Assembly (NCBI GenBank): GCA_030248825.1
Contig: JARCMB010000262.1
Span: forward strand, 1-8,175
Length of the DNA stretch: 8,175 nucleotides
Direction: 5' to 3'
DNA from: Pseudanabaenaceae cyanobacterium MP8IB2.15
Lineage (GTDB): Bacteria > Cyanobacteriota > Cyanobacteriia > Pseudanabaenales > Pseudanabaenaceae
Shown here: in pieces, positions 6,248 through 8,175 of the stretch
Numbering within the stretch: the first letter of the stretch is position 1
Layout of the letters: each line of letters begins with the position of its first letter
Translations under genes and position numbers: made by a program
The notes under the pieces: generated by a model
Databases searched by the model: none
The model's input: the letters and a program-made list of their open reading frames with translations, nothing else
What the model was told of the DNA's origin: nothing

Positions 6248-6670
6248 ATGGTCGATCGACTCTATACCCCCGACTCCTCAACCAAATTGAGGCTACCGCT
6301 ATATATGCAGCCTGTGTCGGCGGGTTTTCCTTCTCCTGCGGAAGACTATATCGAAGGCAAACTCGATCTTAATCGCTATCTGGTTAAGCATCCTGCCGCT
6401 ACTTTTTTTGTGCGCGTGGTAGGAGATTCCATGATCGATGCAGGTATCCATCCCAAGGATATGTTAATTGTCGATCGAGCGATCTTGCCTACCAATGGCA
6501 AAATCGTGATTGCGGTCGTGAATGGAGAGCTAACAGTCAAGCGACTGCGGCAGGTCAAAGAGAAACTGTGGCTGATGCCTGATAACAGCAACTATCAACC
6601 ATTACAAATCTCTGCTGAGATGGACTTCCTAATCTGGGGTGTCGTTACAACTGTAATCCACTTCGTTTAG
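6248..6670 (+). CDS. umuD: UmuD, self-cleaving SOS mutagenesis protein
   Basis: A LexA/UmuD-family S24 peptidase. RecA-filament-stimulated self-cleavage should produce UmuD', which pairs with UmuC to form translesion DNA polymerase V. From the ATG at 6248 the product is 140 residues, against 139 in E. coli. The cleavage site is A25-G26 in VSAGFPSP, the catalytic serine S61 in GDSMIDAG and the catalytic lysine K98 in GELTVKRL, each one position from the E. coli numbering. The cleavage pair is Ala-Gly as in LexA, not Cys-Gly as in E. coli UmuD. Start choice: the frame is open back to a TTG at 6140 and has another ATG at 6230. Neither ATG has a convincing Shine-Dalgarno sequence; 6248 is preferred on length and because similarity starts at about VDRLYTPDSSTKL. 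Followed after 45 nt by umuC, with which it forms an operon. No classical LexA box was found upstream. Confidence 0.92.
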   Translation: MVDRLYTPDSSTKLRLPLYMQPVSAGFPSPAEDYIEGKLDLNRYLVKHPAATFFVRVVGDSMIDAGIHPKDMLIVDRAILPTNGKIVIAVVNGELTVKRLRQVKEKLWLMPDNSNYQPLQISAEMDFLIWGVVTTVIHFV

Positions 6671-6715
6671 TTGGTGCGAGATGCAAAACACGATCTATAA
6701 AGGAATTTAAAGACT

Positions 6716-8131
6716 ATGACCAAACTGTTCGCATTAGTTGACTGCAACAACTTTTATGTTTCCTGTGAGCGAGTGTTCAATCCCAAACTAGAAAATAGAC
6801 CCGTAATTGTGTTGTCAAATAATGATGGCTGTGTGGTTTCTAAATGCGATCGAGCCAAGCAGTTAGGAATTAAGACAGGCGTACCTTTGTTTAAAATTAA
6901 ACCGCTTGTGCAAGAGCATAAGATTGCTGTGTTCTCGTCTAACTATGCGCTCTATGGCGATCTCTCCCAACGAGTGATGGAAACGCTGACCAACTTTGCC
7001 TCAGAAATGGAAGTGTATTCGATCGATGAAGCCTTTCTCGATCTATCAGGATGCATCAGTTCATTCGATCGCGATGCTCAAAAAGCAGTTGACAGCCCAC
7101 TATCAATTTTGCCTGAATGGATTAAAAGAGATTTGCCCATTCCCATTGTCAGAGGTTTAAAGACAGAAGCCCTGAGCGAATTTTGTGCCGAAGTCGCATT
7201 TTCCTATGGCGAAAAGATTCGGACTACGGTACAACAATGGACGGGAATCCCTGTATCGATCGGGATTGCTACGACTAAGACATTAGCAAAAATTGCCAAT
7301 CGGATGGCAAAAACATCTGGTCAGGGTGTTGTGTCGATCGCCAATAAAACTGAGCTAGAAACCGCTCTCGCTCATACGATGGTGAATGATATTTGGGGAA
7401 TTGGTCGTAATTACGCCAGAGAATTGATCGAGGTTGGTATCCATACAGCTTTAGAGCTACGAGATGCCAATGAAGAATTGGTAAGGCAAGTAATTGGTAT
7501 CCAAGGAGTGCGAGCTGTATTGGAATTGCGGGGGATCTCTTGCTTCTCACTCGAATGTTTACCAAGTCAGAGGCAGGGAACTCAGGTATTTCGCACGTTT
7601 GGGGAGCCAGTGAAATCCTTGGCAGAACTAAAAGAAGCGGTTGCGACCTATGCTGCCATTGCCTCCGAAAAATTACGCCGCGATCGACTTGCCGCCAGCC
7701 AAATGACAATCTCCCTAATCACCAATCAGTTTAAGGACGAGCCACAATATCGCAATTCGATCACGATCAAGCTTCCTATTGCTAGCAACTACACACCAGA
7801 TCTAACTCACCATGCGATCGAAGGGCTAGAAGCCATATTTGAACAGGGCTATAGTTTTAAAAAACTGGGGATATCTCTATCTGGGCTAGTGCCAGCCAAT
7901 CAAGTCCAAACAGATTTATTCGATCGGTTCGAGTCTGGATTCGATCATGTCGATCGACAGACTCGAAAAAACCAACTCATGCAAGTGATCGATCGAATCA
8001 ATACTCACATGGGATCGGGTACGCTCAAATATGCAGCTTCAGGCACACAAGCTCCCTGGAAAGCCAAATCCGATCACCGTTCTCAACGCTACACCACCAA
8101 CTGGCAAGAACTCCCAATCGCCAAAGCCTGA
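6716..8131 (+). CDS. umuC: UmuC, Y-family DNA polymerase V catalytic subunit, with an internal insertion
   Basis: Error-prone translesion polymerase acting with UmuD'. The metal-binding acidic residues are D9 in LVDCNNFY and D104-E105 in YSIDEAFLDL, and Y14 lies in the steric-gate region. TKTLAKIANRMAK is at 188-200. The helix-hairpin-helix motif is near 225-265, the little-finger domain about 285-390, and the C-terminal DUF4113 region about 415-465 with GTLKYAASG and RYTT. QTDLF at 398-402 is a canonical sliding-clamp-binding motif. At 471 residues it is about 49 longer than E. coli UmuC (422). Most of the excess is one stretch at about residues 113-163, between FLDLSG and YGEKIRTTVQQW, where relatives have only about ten residues. 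The reading frame and catalytic motifs are intact, so the polymerase may well be active. AAGGA at 6700-6704 supports the start, although the 11-nt spacing is long. It forms an operon with umuD. Confidence 0.93.
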   Translation: MTKLFALVDCNNFYVSCERVFNPKLENRPVIVLSNNDGCVVSKCDRAKQLGIKTGVPLFKIKPLVQEHKIAVFSSNYALYGDLSQRVMETLTNFASEMEVYSIDEAFLDLSGCISSFDRDAQKAVDSPLSILPEWIKRDLPIPIVRGLKTEALSEFCAEVAFSYGEKIRTTVQQWTGIPVSIGIATTKTLAKIANRMAKTSGQGVVSIANKTELETALAHTMVNDIWGIGRNYARELIEVGIHTALELRDANEELVRQVIGIQGVRAVLELRGISCFSLECLPSQRQGTQVFRTFGEPVKSLAELKEAVATYAAIASEKLRRDRLAASQMTISLITNQFKDEPQYRNSITIKLPIASNYTPDLTHHAIEGLEAIFEQGYSFKKLGISLSGLVPANQVQTDLFDRFESGFDHVDRQTRKNQLMQVIDRINTHMGSGTLKYAASGTQAPWKAKSDHRSQRYTTNWQELPIAKA

Positions 8132-8175
8132 ATCTCAAGCACGCGATATCATTTTCTGCCTCAACACTAAAGCCG

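Noticed and set aside
7275..7709. Open frame of 144 codons on the minus strand inside umuC
   Set aside because: It is antisense to conserved UmuC domains, has arginine- and serine-rich shadow composition and no recognisable motif.

Overview
The window is almost certainly cyanobacterial DNA. Three things point there: the CGATCG hexamer (core of the HIP1 octamer) occurs more than 40 times by eye in 8.2 kb; one exact HIP1 octamer is present; and there is a succinic-semialdehyde dehydrogenase / 2-oxoglutarate decarboxylase gene pair of the type that completes the TCA cycle in cyanobacteria. The genus cannot be fixed from this sequence. Coding density is high and no tRNA, rRNA, CRISPR array or insertion sequence was seen.

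Layout: positions 1-1095 (+) hold the C-terminal two thirds of penicillin-binding protein 2, cut by the window edge. At 1139-1819 (+) is an OmpR/PhoB-family response regulator with no kinase beside it. A two-gene toxin-antitoxin cassette follows at 1872-2470 (+): a DUF433 antitoxin and a DUF5615 PIN-like toxin overlapping by 4 bases (GTGA). A convergent 103-bp gap with a small hairpin separates this from a minus-strand block. Read in the direction of transcription, that block contains a small exported protein of unknown function (5996-5679), NADP-type succinic-semialdehyde dehydrogenase (5594-4227) and, 15 nt later, the ThDP-dependent decarboxylase (4211-2574). Positions 5997-6247 are a divergent intergenic/leader region with a perfect CRP-type palindrome. 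Finally umuD (6248-6670) and umuC (6716-8131) on the plus strand encode the SOS mutagenesis polymerase system.

How the genes work together: the decarboxylase and dehydrogenase convert 2-oxoglutarate to succinate through succinic semialdehyde, bypassing the missing 2-oxoglutarate dehydrogenase. UmuD and UmuC would form DNA polymerase V after UmuD self-cleavage. The antitoxin and toxin form a self-contained module. PBP2 acts in cell elongation and has no evident link to the others.

No clearly new multi-gene system is visible. The signals most worth a second look are an approximately 40-residue in-frame insertion in the catalytic domain of UmuC, the perfect TGTGA-N6-TCACA palindrome between the exported-protein gene and umuDC, and an inverted repeat that puts the antitoxin Shine-Dalgarno sequence in a hairpin loop.
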